Below are positions 39,884 to 49,028 of a stretch of 64,000 nucleotides of DNA, one piece after another. The stretch is taken from the NCBI GenBank assembly GCA_003116975.1, contig BGKB01000017.1, forward strand, positions 124,001 to 188,000, read 5' to 3'. The notes under the pieces were generated by a model. It saw nothing but the letters and a program-made list of their open reading frames with translations, searched no databases and was not told the origin of the DNA. The translations under genes and the position numbers were made by a program. This DNA is from Aurantiochytrium sp. KH105. Its lineage: Eukaryota; Sar; Bigyra; Thraustochytrida; Thraustochytriidae. Each line of letters begins with the position of its first letter. Positions within the stretch are counted from its first letter, which is position 1.

Positions 39884-40872
39884 CGTGGGACGCTCGCTTG
39901 CCGTGGGACGAATCCCGCGCAAAAGATGTTTGCTCTGCTCTATACGCTCTTTCCTTTTCTCCTCCTCCGTACGCTCTCCGCGCCCTCTTCTCCGCGGGCG
40001 GCCGCGCGCACGCGCGTTCTCACGGCGAACTCGCGCAGCCGCTCTCGATTTCTTTCAAGAAAAGGATGCCTGCTCGCTCACCGGGCAGGGCGGCGGCCGC
40101 GTGCGGGCGGGCCCGAGGCGGCGCGGCCGTCGCGAGCGAGCGACCGCGCGGGCGGGCGGGCGGGCGTGCGGGCGGGCGTGCGGGCGAGCGGCCGGGACGC
40201 GCCCGTTGATCGGGGTCTGTCTCGGAAGGCTGGCTCCGCAACCCAACCACGGCGAGCGGGAAAGAGGCCTAACCTGGTTGGGCCCGATCACGCTCGCACG
40301 CGATCGGCCCCCTCTGGCTGAGAGGGGCCGCGCCAGAGGCAGTGGGAAAGGGAAAAACCCGGCCGGGCCACAGCCATGGAAGTTGAGCCCAGACGCACGA
40401 TGGGACGGAGCCTCGATCCGAGTGGGTCGGCTGCGGAGGCCCAGGATGGGGAGCGGCGAAGAGAACACGTGGTAGAACTTTTTCTTCGAAGTAGCTATTT
40501 GGTCTACTTTTTGAGAAAAGAGATGGAGATGGAGATGAGGATGGAGATGGAGATGGAGATGGAGATGGAGATGGAGATAAAGATGGAGATAAAGATGGAG
40601 ACTTCCTGGTCAAGATTGGATGAACTGGCAGAAGCGACTTCCTTCTCGCATCCACGGCTAAAACGAGCAGTCTTTACAAAAGTCGATACAAACGTAGATC
40701 TGTGCGTTAACTGCAAGGACGCTGCCACTGCTTCGTTGTCCAAGAAAGATGAGCAATCAACGCGAACTTGTGTTCGAAGAGACGCAGCTACACATGTCAA
40801 GATACCAAAGTGTCAAAATCAACCAGCATTTTTACTTTTCATGCATTTCATTTTGTTCGACAACGGGTTTTA
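39884..40872. other. Intergenic region between the Cys-rich gene and the DUF262 gene
   Basis: No gene seen. The left 450 bp are very GC-rich, with a CGGGCGGGCGTGCGGG array at about 40146-40190; this is the likely promoter of the Cys-rich gene. A (GGAGAT)n repeat lies at 40521-40601. The right end is 3' flank of the DUF262 gene and is AT-richer. Confidence 0.5.
40521..40601. repeat. (GGAGAT)n hexanucleotide repeat
   Basis: About thirteen near-perfect AGATGG/GGAGAT units with a few substitutions (GAGG, ATAAAG) toward both ends. It is purine-only on this strand, so triplex-prone, and lies outside any supported gene. Confidence 0.88.
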
Positions 40873-43800
40873 CTATGATGATTTTCGAGCCTTGGCTATG
40901 CATCGGTCAACGATAGACAGCGCCTCGAAGTCAGAATCTAGCTGTGAAGTGCTCACAAAGACCTTCGACGTTGAACTTTGACTCCGTGCGAGAGCAATAC
41001 AAGAGTCTACTAGTGAGACAGATAACTGGGAGGCAACGCTCGAATCTTTTTCGTCATGAGACTTGATTTGAGCTTGCTTACGTGGCGAAATCTTGGAACC
41101 TATTGCTGCAACGACCTCATTCGCGCCGACTCTTTCGTCTTTCGAATGATTCATCTGAATCAAATCCCTTGCGCCATGCATGTCGCTTTTCTTGTCCGAC
41201 AAATCATCGCGATGCAAAGAGACTGACGTTTGGTCGTCACTCGACTTCGCATTCTTTTCGCGACACTTTGCCTGGTCCGATTCTTGCTTTATGTGATCGC
41301 CATTATCTTCCCTCGACGAATCGTTTTGATGCAAAGAAACCGCGACTTCTTTGTCCTTTCCCTTTGTCTTTTCTCCATGGCGACGCTCGTGATTCGAATC
41401 TTCCTCTGCTTCATCGTCGCTCTCTCCCTCTGCTTCATCGTCGCTCCATTCCTCTGCTTCATCGTCGCTCTCTTCCTCTGCTTCATCGTCGCTCTCTTCC
41501 TCTGCTTCCTCGTCATTCTCTTCCTCTGCGTCGTCGCTCCAATCCTCTGCGTCATCGTCGTTCTCTTCTTCTGCGTCATCGTCATTTTCTTCCTCTGCTT
41601 CATCGTCGTTCTCTTCCTCTGCGTCATCGTCGTTCTCTTCCTCGTCTTCCTCGTCGCTCCAATCCTCTGCTTCATCGTCGTTCTCTTCCTCTGCTTCATC
41701 ATCGTTTTCTTTCTCTGCGTCATCGTCATTCTCTTCCTCTGCTTCCTCCTCGTTCTCTTCCTCTGCTTCATCGTCATTCTCTTCCTCTGCTGCTGCTTCA
41801 TCGTCAATCTCTTTTTCTGCTGCTGCGTCATCGTTCACGAGTCCTCCGGATTTTTGCTCGAGTGAGTTCAGGAAGTCCAGTGCAGCACGCGCCGCAACCT
41901 CGTTTCCACAACGACCGCTTGCAAGCCATTTAAGCAAAAGTGCTGTCCTTGGGTTCTGACAAGAGTGTTGACGCTGGAGATCATGCAAGCGATCACTGTA
42001 GTCTGCACAGCGCTCGCGATTGTCGCGGCTCGGCCCCAATTTAACAGCCTCGCAAATACTTTTGAACTTGTCTCGAGGCCAAGCTGAAGACGACTTGGAG
42101 GAGAATGCGCTGATGTTGAATGTTTCTGGCATGCTGGCGAAAAGGTCTTCCAGGAAAAGGACTTTTTCCGCACGTTTCTTAAACTCCCGTAAACTCAGGC
42201 CACCATCAGGTTTGAACAAGCGTGTAAGGTCTGGGCACTCTGCTGCTGACACCGACCAAACGTCTTTGAATGGGCTAATTCCTCGTGTCCTCTCTGCGAG
42301 TTCATATGGATACAGTCGATACAGGGAAAAGGCTTCAATAAGGTCCTCGAGGTGTTTTTTAAAGAGGCCTTTCGCACTATGAAGGCCCCAAACCCTTTTT
42401 TGCTTTTTTGGAGCGTGTGGATAAGCGTCGATATGCGCCCTCCACATTCCAGCCTGGGATTCTAGCGCGTCCCTATAGTCCTCGCAGCGGGCAAGCTTTT
42501 CCGAGTATTTACCTGCAGACAAGGCCTGATTCAAGACTCTGTTGACCAAGACTATATTGCCCAAGCTATGAAGCCACCATTTTTCCTTCGTGTCTTTGCT
42601 TGCCTGCGGGTGGATGTGCTCGAACCACAGGTCGCTGTTAATCATGGCTGGTATCGACTCTGGTGTGTTTTGCTCTCGAGTCCGCGCTGCAGCGTCACAG
42701 GCGACGAGAATGTAGCGAAAGAGCGCCCTCTGATCCCTCAGATACTTGTAAAACTTGGGCACACTCATGCGCACCATGAATTCTGCGCGATCTTCGCTGG
42801 AGACTGCAAAATGCTGTGCAATCAAGCATAGTAGGTCCAAGGGAGTCTCTATCGGTTTTTCCTCGTCTGTCAGCTCATCGCACGCCTCTTTTGCAGCAAA
42901 AGCAAAGGCAGCCTCGCGCCACACTGTCCGGAGCGTAACGTTGACGACACAAAAACGCTCCACCATGCGAAATATATGCCAAATGGTCTGCCAGTACATA
43001 CCCTGCCAGGGTGTGCTCGCGCAAAGGCGTCGCGTATAAACCCATGCCGCGACCAGAAAGTCTTCAAAGTAGACATAGTATTTTTGGAATAGCATTTTCC
43101 GCGCCAGCAGCCAGCGGAGCTGTACAAAGGCCGAATTCTCCGCTTGTCCGACGTCTGCAATTTCTGCGGCAGCAAACCATGATCGATCCTTTGCGTTGAG
43201 GCCGTTCCGCAGATACAATATGCACTCACAGACAGTGATCAGCTCGAGAAAAACAGACTGTACTTTGCCTTTATCCCTGTCCGCGATGGCAGCATCAACA
43301 AAGTGCATGTAAAACGCCCTCTGGTCGCTCAAATACCCTTTGGCGTCATCTTGCTTGAAGCAGCTTCGATAGACAGTACCAACCGCAGTTTCAAAAGCTT
43401 CTTCGCGGGATGCAGGTGAGAGGTGTGCGAGCTTCTCGGCTATCTTGGCAAAATGTGAGCGAAGATTGCGCAGGATCGGCAAGTCTTTATTTTCTCTATT
43501 CTTGGCGCGCAATGAATCTTCCGTATACATGCGAAGGAACTCAAGTCCAGTGAATGGTTTCGCTTGAAACGTGTTTCTCATTTTAAAAACGTTGAGCGCG
43601 CGTCGTTTCTCATTTACAGTCAGCGTTGGAACTGCGACGCGCGAGAGAAAGCAGCCAACAAAGCGATCGATGGACGATTCACGACCTTGAGACGGCCATG
43701 GCCATTGGCGCAGGACCCCAAGGATCTCAAGCAAGTTGTCCAGGATCGAGCTGAGCTGAGCCGAGGTTGCACGAAAGTCACGCATGCCGGAGCTCGACTC

Positions 43801-44652
43801 GGCAGCAGCCCAGAGCTGCTCAAAGGTAATTCCTGGAACAAGAGCGGTCCGTAAATTGGGCTCTTCACCTGCGAAGAGCGCGTCGCAAAGTTTTTGAAGA
43901 ATCTTGCCTTCGGACTGATGCGCGACGGCTTCCCAGCGCAGGCGGGCTTGACAATTTCGCGTGGCGCCCAAGAACCGGGCAAGCTTTTTTCGAGTTGTCT
44001 TATCCGACCACGTTTGCTTCAAGAGGAAGAGGTAGTTCGCAAATCCAATAAGATGGAGGGTCATGAGTCGCTGTTGGCCGTCCGAGACTTCGACTGCTGC
44101 GCCTTCAGCATCTTGAGCAGTTCTTTGAAGGGTCACGAGACCGAGCCAGTACGGAAGCGCCTTGTTTTCATGAATGGCACCGATGACGACCGGCTGGAAA
44201 TGCCGCAAAAGGGTGCCAACGAACTCTCGCGCCCGCTCGAGCTCCCAAACGTAGCCGCGCTGGTAGTCGGGGACGACAAAGTATTCACCCAGCTCATCTA
44301 AATCTTCGAGTGTAAACGCGGCGACCTCGCCGTCGTTCTCGAGGATTGGCATCCCCCTCGCATACACGCGCGTGAAGCGCGGACGCGGCACGCCAGCTCC
44401 CTTTGTATCTGCAAGCAGAGCTCTGCAGCGCTCTCGTCTCAATTTGCTCGCAGTCGCTTGATCGCGAGATCCGTCGCAAGTCACAGCCAAGCCTGAAATG
44501 AAAGAAAGAGAAGAAGATCGCAGTGCACCTGCAAACGTTCCAGAGGTGCTTCTGCGCAACGCAAGTACCTTGCGAGTACCATCTGACTCGTGGCCTTCGA
44601 GGTCCCGGTCCCAGCGACGCCCTCGAGCAGCCAGGCATGTCTCGCTTGCCAT
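40873..44652 (-). CDS. DUF262 + DUF1524 (GmrSD-type) protein with acidic repeat tail
   Basis: 1,259 residues from the ATG at 44652; a second ATG at 44352 (1,159 residues) lies just before the conserved part and may be the true start. An N-terminal DUF262 (ParB/Srx-fold, GmrS-like) domain carries VPDYQRGYVW at 129-137, a GAI-x-LGLVTLQ stretch and VSDGQQRLMTL at 189-199. After a helical middle, a DUF1524/HNH (GmrD-like) core near 675-720 shows HIHP followed by HSLGNIVLVNRVLNQ, matching the family's HI-x-P...H-x-LGNL-x-L...N pattern. In bacteria this fusion is the type IV restriction enzyme GmrSD and relatives, in which DUF262 uses nucleotide and DUF1524 cuts modified DNA. Nuclease activity here is inferred. 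The C-terminal third is an acidic minisatellite-coded tail (about 939-1085), then Ser/Lys-rich sequence ending in two related DxCIAxAR motifs. The acidic tail is unlike bacterial members. Confidence 0.82.
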   Translation of the reverse strand: MASETCLAARGRRWDRDLEGHESDGTRKVLALRRSTSGTFAGALRSSSLSFISGLAVTCDGSRDQATASKLRRERCRALLADTKGAGVPRPRFTRVYARGMPILENDGEVAAFTLEDLDELGEYFVVPDYQRGYVWELERAREFVGTLLRHFQPVVIGAIHENKALPYWLGLVTLQRTAQDAEGAAVEVSDGQQRLMTLHLIGFANYLFLLKQTWSDKTTRKKLARFLGATRNCQARLRWEAVAHQSEGKILQKLCDALFAGEEPNLRTALVPGITFEQLWAAAESSSGMRDFRATSAQLSSILDNLLEILGVLRQWPWPSQGRESSIDRFVGCFLSRVAVPTLTVNEKRRALNVFKMRNTFQAKPFTGLEFLRMYTEDSLRAKNRENKDLPILRNLRSHFAKIAEKLAHLSPASREEAFETAVGTVYRSCFKQDDAKGYLSDQRAFYMHFVDAAIADRDKGKVQSVFLELITVCECILYLRNGLNAKDRSWFAAAEIADVGQAENSAFVQLRWLLARKMLFQKYYVYFEDFLVAAWVYTRRLCASTPWQGMYWQTIWHIFRMVERFCVVNVTLRTVWREAAFAFAAKEACDELTDEEKPIETPLDLLCLIAQHFAVSSEDRAEFMVRMSVPKFYKYLRDQRALFRYILVACDAAARTREQNTPESIPAMINSDLWFEHIHPQASKDTKEKWWLHSLGNIVLVNRVLNQALSAGKYSEKLARCEDYRDALESQAGMWRAHIDAYPHAPKKQKRVWGLHSAKGLFKKHLEDLIEAFSLYRLYPYELAERTRGISPFKDVWSVSAAECPDLTRLFKPDGGLSLREFKKRAEKVLFLEDLFASMPETFNISAFSSKSSSAWPRDKFKSICEAVKLGPSRDNRERCADYSDRLHDLQRQHSCQNPRTALLLKWLASGRCGNEVAARAALDFLNSLEQKSGGLVNDDAAAEKEIDDEAAAEEENDDEAEEENEEEAEEENDDDAEKENDDEAEEENDDEAEDWSDEEDEEENDDDAEEENDDEAEEENDDDAEEENDDDAEDWSDDAEEENDEEAEEESDDEAEEESDDEAEEWSDDEAEGESDDEAEEDSNHERRHGEKTKGKDKEVAVSLHQNDSSREDNGDHIKQESDQAKCREKNAKSSDDQTSVSLHRDDLSDKKSDMHGARDLIQMNHSKDERVGANEVVAAIGSKISPRKQAQIKSHDEKDSSVASQLSVSLVDSCIALARSQSSTSKVFVSTSQLDSDFEALSIVDRCIAKARKSS
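41395..41830 (-). repeat. 24-bp coding minisatellite (EEENDDEA-type acidic repeat)
   Basis: Minus-strand units encoding E-E-E-N-D-D-(E/D)-A and variants (DWSDDEA, EESDDEA) repeat about 17-18 times. The 24-bp plus-strand unit reads CTCTTCCTCTGCTTCATCGTCGTT with few changes. In-frame copy-number change is expected among strains. Confidence 0.88.
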
Positions 44653-45742
44653 AGGCCCCGCTCGGCAGGCGGTCGTCGCAATCGCAGTCGCAGTCGCAGT
44701 CGCAGTCGCAGCCTCTCCTCCATCGCGAGCGCGCGGGGGAAGCACGCCCACCTCGGCTTCGGTGGCACCACAGCCGCGCCTGTGCCTTGCTTGCGTCTTG
44801 CGTTCAAGAGCCCGCACCAGCCTATGACTTGCTTGCAGTGGTCGCTGCACGCCGCGCCACGCCGTGCAGCGTCGCGAGCTCCCAGTAGGCGTTCATGTCC
44901 AAGGCCTTAAACTGGCGCTTCGAGGCCGCCTCGGGCGGAGCAAAGTGCCGGGCAAATCGCAGCGAGGACTCGGTTCGGCGGAGTGATGCTGCGCGCAGGA
45001 CGCTGCTTCCCGAGGTCGGCATCATTCATCCCGGTGATTGATGGATGCCGTCGCCGTCGCCGTCTACAGTTACTAGCCTGTTTGTAGGCCAGGCCCAACT
45101 CGGGTTGCTGCTGTAGGGCAGGTGCTTGCAGCAAATCGAACCTGGCTGGTCCTCTGTGCCACCAAAGTTTTCGACAAGAGTTTGACGTTCATGTCCACGT
45201 CCGGCAAACAAACCCCAATAACAAACCGAGGCGCGCGAGAAACCTCCCAGGCTGGCAAACTTCGGCTAGGCAGGCCCGCCGCGGTCTCCTTTCTTCGCAG
45301 CGCAACTGACATCAGAGTCTGCATCTCGCAGCGCAGCAGCAGCAGCAGCTTGCAACGGTGCCGGCTGGAGTGGCGGGCATTTCGATAATTTTGATGCGTT
45401 GTCTCGCTGCGAGTGTGCATTGATTCGACAGACACAGAGGAACGCACATACAACGCATCTTCGGGCGAGAAGCGCAACTCCGTCTTCGTCGCGTCGCAGA
45501 GCGCCGAGGAGAGCGACACTCCGCGCAGGCACGCCCCTTTGCAGCCACGCCCGCCGCCGAGTCCCTTTCTCCGCGGCACGCGGACGGTCTTGGCCGTCGC
45601 GAGCGGCGTCGCACTCGCGCAAAAGAGCACGGAGCAAGAGCAGAGCAAGAGCAGAACAGAACTCGGAGCCGCGACAGACCGCCAACCCAACGACACGAGC
45701 CGGACCCACGCCGGCGCGCGGGCAAGAGGGCGCACGCGGAGC
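44653..45742. promoter_or_regulatory. Divergent region between the DUF262 and SLC26 genes
   Basis: No independent gene supported. A CGCAGT hexamer array sits at about 44679-44709, right above the DUF262 start, where the open frame reads as Ala/Thr repeats. The SLC26 frame stays open upstream to 45413 without an ATG. Between them (about 44850-45400) no coding character is seen. Confidence 0.5.
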
Positions 45743-48334
45743 ATGCTCCCGGGCGGGGACGCGAGCGGCGAGGCGGCGCGGGCGAACGCCCCGGGCGAGA
45801 CGCGCGAGGTGGACTCGACGGCGGGCGACGCAGAGGCGAACTCGAGCTCGACTTCGACACCGACGAACGCGCAGAGCGCCAGCACCAGCACCAGTAGCGA
45901 TATGCTTGCAAGGACGGGCCTCGTGGCGCGCGGGCGCGCAAGGAGCGCGGACGCCGACGAGACGCGCACCTCGCTTTTGCGGAATGTTGTCACCGAACAG
46001 GAGGTAGCCATGCTGTACCATGAGAACTCGCCCAACGACGCGGAGTCCCTCAAGGCACTTCGACGATGGGCCAAGTGCTATTGCTGCTGCACGCCTCATG
46101 CAGAGGAAGATAGCTGCGAAGGAAGTCATTGCGGCGAATCCTTTGCGAACGACTCAAATGAGACACGCGGGCGCTCAGGAAGCCGCCCCCGCCGCCGCCG
46201 TCGCCAGCGCGATGAAGATAATTCTTGCTCCAAGAAGTCGCGCAAGGCCGTATCCAGGCGTCTCACTTTTCTCAATTGGATGCCCACCTACAGCGTTCGC
46301 GAAAACCTCAAGACGGACTTTCTCTCAGGTCTTACGGTCGGCATTCTGCTCATTCCTCAGGGTATCAGCTACGGCCTCCTGGCCGGCCTTCCCGCACAGT
46401 ATGGACTGTACGCGTGTTTGGTGGCGCCCATCGTGTATGCGCTTCTCGGCACATGCACCCAGCTGCAAATCGGGCCCTTTGCGCTGATTTCCCTTCTCAT
46501 TTCCAACACTGTTTCTTCCATTGTCGATCCCGATGAGGAAGAGGCCCGCTACATTGAGGCTGTCCTCACGTGTTCCATGCTGGTGGGCGCTTTTCTGACG
46601 GTTCTCAGCTTTCTTCGACTCGGATCCTTGGTCAACTTTCTCGCCAACCCAGTCATTTCCGGACTCACTACCGGGGGCGCTTTCCTCATCGTCACCTCGC
46701 AAATGAGTCATTTCTTTGGCATCTCCGTCTCGCGCGGCAATTTTTTCCCGACTTGGGTTGCCATTTTCAAGTCGCTAAAGGATACCAACGTTGCGACTTT
46801 CCTCATTGGCCTCTTCAGCCTCATTATTCTTCTTTCATTTCGCGAATTCAAGTCAACGGAACTCGCTCGCCGCACGCATCTTCGCAACCTGCCCATCGCT
46901 CTCATCGTGCTCGTCCTGGCGACGGCAATCACCTATGGAGCCGACCTTGGCGAGAAGTATGGCGTGAAGACCTTGGGCTTGGTCCCCAGCGGCATCCCCG
47001 CACCGCACATCCCTAAGGCCTTTGACATTGCTGGCGAGCTCCTCGTCCCAACAATTGTCATTAGCATTGTGGGCTATGCGCTGTCCATGGCGACTTCCAA
47101 GACCTTTGCCACGAAAAACAATTATGACATTTCGTCAAATCAAGAACTGCTCGCGCTTGGCATGGCCAACTTTATCGGAGGCATGTTCAACGGGCATCCG
47201 GCGTTCTCCTCGCTCTCGCGCACGGCACTCGTCCACGAGCTCGGCGCAAAGACGCCCTTGCATAATGCCATGTCCTCGCTCGTCATTGTCGTTGTCCTCC
47301 TCTGCCTCACCACATATCTGGAGGACCTTCCGTATTCGTGCCTTTCTGCCATCATCTTTGACTCGCTCAAGAGCCTGCTTATGCAGGTCAAGGAACCCGT
47401 AGCGCTCTGGGCTGTAGACAAGCGTGACCTTTCGGTTTGGCTCGTGACCTTTTTCGGCGTTCTTCTTTTTGACGTCGCATATGGCCTTGGCATCGGCGTC
47501 GGCTACTCCATCATCGTGCTTCTCTACACGGTGTCGCACCCTCACTTTGCTGTGCTAGGGCGTTTCGCCATGATTCCCAACCTCTTCAAGGACTTGAGTC
47601 GCTTCCATGACGCCGAGCCTGTCCCGGGAGTTCTCATTTTCCGTATCGACAGCGCGGTGCACTTTGCAAACCGCGAAGACTTTCGCAAATCCCTCATTGC
47701 TGCCGTGCACGATCGCATCGCAGAGGAGAAGGACAATGAAACCGAGGACATCGAACAAAATGCGTCGAGTGGCGCAACAGTTGCGAGATCTGCGGATACC
47801 GATGCCAATGATTTAGAGGCCGGAACCAGATCGCAAAGGGCAGCTGAGGCCAACGGCGGGGCGTCACCGCTGCTCTCGCAACAGCGCCAGTACGTACACT
47901 CGGTCGTTCTCGATGCTTCTTGCATCACCGACTGCGACACTTCGGGGATATCGTCTTTTATTAAGATTGAAAAGGAGCTGGCGAAAATGGGCATCGAACT
48001 CATCATGTGCAATTGCCGCGGCCACTTTCGCGATATTCTCAAGCGATCCGGGATTACTTTGCAAGAGTATGTGTCTCTGCAACATGCGGTGGCGTATGCC
48101 GAGGGCAAGAAAATCGTGTCTACGAATGCAGCACCCGTAGCCAAGGCAGTGATAACGACGTTGTCACGGGCATCCGGCGACGCTGAGCGAGTTCAGCTTG
48201 AAGAAGAAAAAGAAGAGGATGAGGGTGCGGATACAGATGCCGACGAGCGGCCTGGCGCCGCTGGGTCAACATCTACAACGACATCCTCCACATCAAAGTC
48301 TGCCTCGTCAGCGGCCACGGCCAAGACGCAGTAA
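45743..48334 (+). CDS. SLC26/SulP family anion transporter with STAS domain
   Basis: 863 residues from the first ATG in frame, 45743. Seen: a Ser/Thr-rich N-terminus with a Cys cluster CYCCCTPHAEEDSC near residue 112 and a basic stretch near 155. The SulP membrane domain follows, with the family signature PQGISYGLLAGLPAQYGLYA near 205 and GPFALISLLI near 248; roughly 12-14 membrane segments reach to about 600. A STAS domain covers about 604-790, split by an acidic, Ser-rich insert (about 655-715) as in many eukaryotic SLC26 proteins. Its LDASCITDCDTSGI segment is the conserved STAS loop. The tail is Glu-rich, then Ser/Thr/Ala. Family members carry sulfate, chloride/bicarbonate, oxalate or related anions; the substrate is not deducible. 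It converges on the SET gene. Confidence 0.92.
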   Translation: MLPGGDASGEAARANAPGETREVDSTAGDAEANSSSTSTPTNAQSASTSTSSDMLARTGLVARGRARSADADETRTSLLRNVVTEQEVAMLYHENSPNDAESLKALRRWAKCYCCCTPHAEEDSCEGSHCGESFANDSNETRGRSGSRPRRRRRQRDEDNSCSKKSRKAVSRRLTFLNWMPTYSVRENLKTDFLSGLTVGILLIPQGISYGLLAGLPAQYGLYACLVAPIVYALLGTCTQLQIGPFALISLLISNTVSSIVDPDEEEARYIEAVLTCSMLVGAFLTVLSFLRLGSLVNFLANPVISGLTTGGAFLIVTSQMSHFFGISVSRGNFFPTWVAIFKSLKDTNVATFLIGLFSLIILLSFREFKSTELARRTHLRNLPIALIVLVLATAITYGADLGEKYGVKTLGLVPSGIPAPHIPKAFDIAGELLVPTIVISIVGYALSMATSKTFATKNNYDISSNQELLALGMANFIGGMFNGHPAFSSLSRTALVHELGAKTPLHNAMSSLVIVVVLLCLTTYLEDLPYSCLSAIIFDSLKSLLMQVKEPVALWAVDKRDLSVWLVTFFGVLLFDVAYGLGIGVGYSIIVLLYTVSHPHFAVLGRFAMIPNLFKDLSRFHDAEPVPGVLIFRIDSAVHFANREDFRKSLIAAVHDRIAEEKDNETEDIEQNASSGATVARSADTDANDLEAGTRSQRAAEANGGASPLLSQQRQYVHSVVLDASCITDCDTSGISSFIKIEKELAKMGIELIMCNCRGHFRDILKRSGITLQEYVSLQHAVAYAEGKKIVSTNAAPVAKAVITTLSRASGDAERVQLEEEKEEDEGADTDADERPGAAGSTSTTTSSTSKSASSAATAKTQ

Positions 48335-49028
48335 AGCTTTGGAGACAATTATTTACGAGTTTTCACAAGTAGGAAACGTAGTGCGAAACCTTTTTTGCTC
48401 TTTCGGCACCTTTTTGCGAGGTGTGGGCTCAGACTCGTGCTTGGTTGAGGCTGGAGATGGTTTGGCTCCGTCCTTGGACACCTGGGTGCGGGAACCCACT
48501 CGGAGGCAGGTAGTGAGTGCTCCGCCTCCTCGGAGTCGAAAGGATCCCGGTCCACGACAGTGAAAATGACGGTATTATCCTGCTTCTTGCCGCGATAGTA
48601 GTCGATTTCGTGTTCTTATGCGGCGCTGACCACATAGTGAGGGGATTGGCGACACGAATATTTTGTAACAAAACGAAATTTGCGCAGAATTATCATACTC
48701 GAAAGAAAGACATTATTCTGCTTTTCCGACACGCCCCTTTGCATGCACAAGAACGTCGAAAGTGACACCGAAGATTTGATTGACGGGATAGATGGGTGAG
48801 GCGGCAGGCAATGCGATGAGAAGTGCGCCAAGCACGATGAAGTCAGCAGAACTTCATGTTCTCTTTCAATATAGCATGGCGCGACGCTGCATGTAGGCGC
48901 CCAGCCAGACAATAATTCACAAACAAAATGGAAGCAGCGCTCCTGGTGACGCGATGGAATGAATATAAATGGAAAAAGTTGCAACGCAATGAGTCGACGA
49001 ATGACGTGATATTCTTTTTTTCTTCTTT
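48335..49028. other. Intergenic region between the convergent SLC26 and SET genes
   Basis: No intact gene. It contains a degenerate copy of the SET gene's 3' end at 48876-48957 (listed separately). The remainder is AT-richer 3' flank of both genes, with a T-rich tract at 49013-49028. Confidence 0.55.
48876..48957 (-). pseudogene. Relic duplicate of the 3' end of the SET-domain gene
   Basis: On the minus strand this stretch matches the last part of the SET gene (49088-49168), including GCGCTCCTGGTG and GCTGCATGT-GGC-CCCA-CCAGACA blocks on the plus strand. Translated, it gives IASPGAL..., an in-frame stop, then VWLGAYMQRRAML. The live gene has IAPPGAP...VWMGADMQRRAKL. The stop and several substitutions show it is decayed. 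Flanking bases do not align clearly, so only about 80 bp of homology is claimed. Confidence 0.75.

Noticed and set aside
41230..41933. Cys/Leu/Val-rich and Leu/Arg/His-rich plus-strand frames
   Set aside because: Antisense readings of the acidic 24-bp minisatellite in the DUF262 gene.
45073..46074. 333-codon minus-strand open frame under the SLC26 start
   Set aside because: Antisense to the SLC26 N-terminus, with Ser/Ala/Arg/Leu-biased composition typical of the opposite strand of GC-rich coding sequence.
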